DNA of 64,000 nt, taken from contig NC_134705.1 in assembly GCF_043290135.1 (NCBI RefSeq), positions 41,529,271 to 41,593,270 on the forward strand, written 5' to 3'. The position numbers and the translations under genes are program-made. The notes beneath the pieces were generated by a model. That model was not told where the DNA came from. It made no database searches and saw nothing but the letters and a program-made list of their open reading frames with translations. This DNA comes from Rhipicephalus microplus (taxonomy: Eukaryota > Arthropoda > Arachnida > Ixodida > Ixodidae). Shown here in pieces: positions 62,134 to 64,000 of the stretch. Position 1 is the first letter of the stretch, and each line of letters begins with the position of its first letter.

Positions 62134-63297
62134 TAGGCTTGTGAGAATATTCGAATGCTTTGAATATTTCAATATGGTTCAATTTGAATTTAAATTCTTG
62201 AAAATTTCGAAGTATTCGTAATGAACATATAGATCTTTATTAATCCGCATGCAACCTTTTGTGAAAGTGGTTTCACTGCAGTGTAGGGGTGCTAAGCTGC
62301 GAAAGCATCTCTTCAAGAGAAATCCGCTCTGTCGACAAGCCCCATTTCAAATATAAAGGGGCCCTGCAACACTTATCAAACATGGTCAGGCAATACTGCG
62401 GATTGCTAGTCAAGGCTACCGAGAACACGTGAGCCGAATATTTTGTATAGTGCAGTACATGGCCTGCAAAAAATTCTCAAAGTCAGCTAAAAATTGCTCT
62501 CTTCTCTTGGCAAATGTCGTCACAAGCTCAAAAATAACTCGTCACAGTCATTGTATCAGCCATTGGCTGATTTTAGCATGGCGCTCGGTTGTTACTGGGG
62601 CCATCTTGGCAGGTCGTGACTTGTTCACGTGTATGTGCGTGATTGCACTGAAACGCCGCTTATTCGAATGGAAAAGAAAGAAGAGAAGTGTGCAAGGTCA
62701 CGAGGTGCACTTGACTAATTTTCTTTTCTCATGCCTTCCCTTCCTGCTTAGCTTCCAGAGTTTTGGTCAAGATGAGAAGAGAGCATGCAATTGCAGCATG
62801 TGATAAATATTTGTAACTCCGCTCTTACTGAACAGATTATAAAAGCTTTTGTGATGGTGCATGCATGAGACAATAAACTTCGTTAGTGAATCCATTGCAT
62901 GGCTACTTGCAGGGTCGCTTCAAATGAACATTATCATTTTCAGGTCAATTCACCATTTTTCAAGCTTATAAGCTGGTTATGCTGGCTTATATGCTCTAGG
63001 TATAATGAATTTTAAAATGTTACGTATTTTGCAGGTTATCACTCGCATCCTACCGAAAGTATGATCCTGCTACTACTCAAAGTTGTTTCAACTCCTTTTG
63101 AACGAAAAAAAAGAAAGACATTTGCATAAAGGCCTTGTTTCAATTACAAAATATATATATTGTGCAGGTTAGTTAGGTCATGATAAACACGGCCATCGTC
63201 ATAGATAATATGCAAATTTAGTTCGAAATTATTCAACCAAAATCATCATTTGCTTAGAATTGGCTTCGAACCTAAAGTTCACTTTCGCACAAGCCTA
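62134..63297. mobile_element. hAT-like non-autonomous DNA transposon
   Basis: Termini TAGGCTTGTGAGAATATTCG (left) and TAGGCTTGTGCGAAAGTG (right, reversed) are inverted repeats. Outside them lie GCATTTTA (62126-62133) and GTATTTTA (63298-63305), an 8-bp duplication with one mismatch, the length typical of hAT elements. The 1164-bp interior has no transposase. A diverged relative lies inverted at 9421-11118 inside the POLQ intron. Confidence 0.75.
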
Positions 63298-63305
63298 GTA
63301 TTTTA

Positions 63306-64000
63306 CCTTCTCCTTGCAGGAAGTGTGTCGTACTAAACTGCAACAGTAGGTACCACCACTACAGTTTGGCACAACACATTTCCACCCCTTCATGAAAAAG
63401 CTCCTCTGTTGTGGCATGAGAAGTGCACGCGAAGATTGAGAAGTCACTGTCGCCAACACAATGCGGAAGCCACTCAGTGCACTAAAGAGACAGAAAGCGT
63501 GCAAACCATATAGGAATGCACGACAGCTTGCTCGCACAGACTGAGAAATTTCCCTCTCAATGCCACATACACTTGTGTGCGCATAACATGCGTGCGAGGG
63601 GCCCTTGCATGCAACAGATGTCGTCTGCTCAGGAATCAAAACTAGCAGCCTGTTTCAATCACAGTGTGGCCTTTAACTCGGGCAGTATCTATTGTCAACT
63701 GCTACTAAAAAGGGGGCATGCGGCTCAAAAGAAAAGTTTTTTCAATCTATAGCCTAGTGAAATTAAATTTTCACTGTACTATACATAGGCTTTTATGCTT
63801 ATTTGGAATATGTAATGAGTTTTATAGGAAGTTGCATAGTTTTCGTTTTGTACCGTGACAATGTGTAATATATAGTTCTTTATGGACACATTTTTTCTGT
63901 CACTAAATTTTATTGTTCTGAGCCATTAATTGTGCGTATTGCTTGATATTAGCTGGAGAATGCAAATAACTAAAGTGAAAGTGTGCATACAATATTTTAA
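63306..64000. other. Unassigned sequence to the window end
   Basis: The two open frames here (about 80-115 codons) overlap on opposite strands and look like chance. No polymerase motif, repeat terminus or RNA gene was recognised. The last 250 bases are AT-rich. Confidence 0.4.

Overview
This window looks like a piece of a hard-tick (Ixodidae) nuclear genome, most likely a metastriate species. That is an inference from three things: the tRNA-headed SINEs resemble the tick Ruka family, the transposon mix (RTE, L1/Tx1-group, CR1/L2-group, I-group, Penelope-like, Gypsy, Tigger, hAT and P-like) is typical of tick scaffolds, and the only recognisable host gene is a large, intron-bounded exon of the DNA-repair polymerase POLQ. 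There is no prokaryotic gene organisation, no operon and no CRISPR array. Layout: 0.2-3.7 kb holds an RTE-type LINE (+) split by a SINE and ending in a long (TGA)n tail. 4.1-6.4 kb is a decayed Tigger/pogo-like element carrying an inverted pair of tRNA-derived SINEs. 7.31-9.27 kb is the POLQ exon (+), followed by intron sequence. 9.4-14.3 kb holds a hAT-like repeat, a Tigger deletion derivative and a second RTE copy (-). 15.4-19.3 kb contains an (AT)n tract, a solo LTR, Penelope-like element 1 (+) with a hammerhead-like motif in its inverted 5' flank, and the 5' part of a Gypsy element (-). 19.4-24.7 kb is a complete but broken Gypsy element (-). 25-27.5 kb holds a third RTE fragment split by a 410-bp insert, a 507-bp palindromic MITE and a 5'-truncated L1/Tx1-group LINE. 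27.5-41.5 kb is a three-level nest: an L1/Tx1-group LINE (+) is split by a CR1/L2-type LINE (-) whose ORF1 begins with a 2A-like ribosome-skipping motif, and that LINE is split by a young Gypsy element (+, LTRs differing at 3 of 132 positions). 41.9-43.1 kb is a CR1/L2-like fragment. 43.1-52.8 kb is a Mag-like Gypsy element (-) split by a 5.1-kb I-group LINE (+) with a perfect 14-bp target-site duplication. 52.8-54.8 kb has remains of a THAP/P-element-like transposon. 55.1-61.85 kb is a four-level nest: Penelope-like element 2, containing a SINE, containing a CR1/L2 LINE, containing a 220-bp MITE, with a later 506-bp tandem duplication. 62.1-63.3 kb is a hAT-like non-autonomous element with an 8-bp target-site duplication. 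How the parts relate: POLQ is the only candidate cellular gene, and no further polymerase-domain exon was recognised to its right. Everything from 9.27 kb on may therefore be a single giant intron (at least 54.7 kb) filled with transposons. The autonomous elements all carry inactivating lesions (stops, frameshifts, lost catalytic residues). The most intact are the Gypsy element at 32.7-37.9 kb and the I-group LINE at 45.1-50.3 kb. All calls come from reading the sequence; no database search was run.
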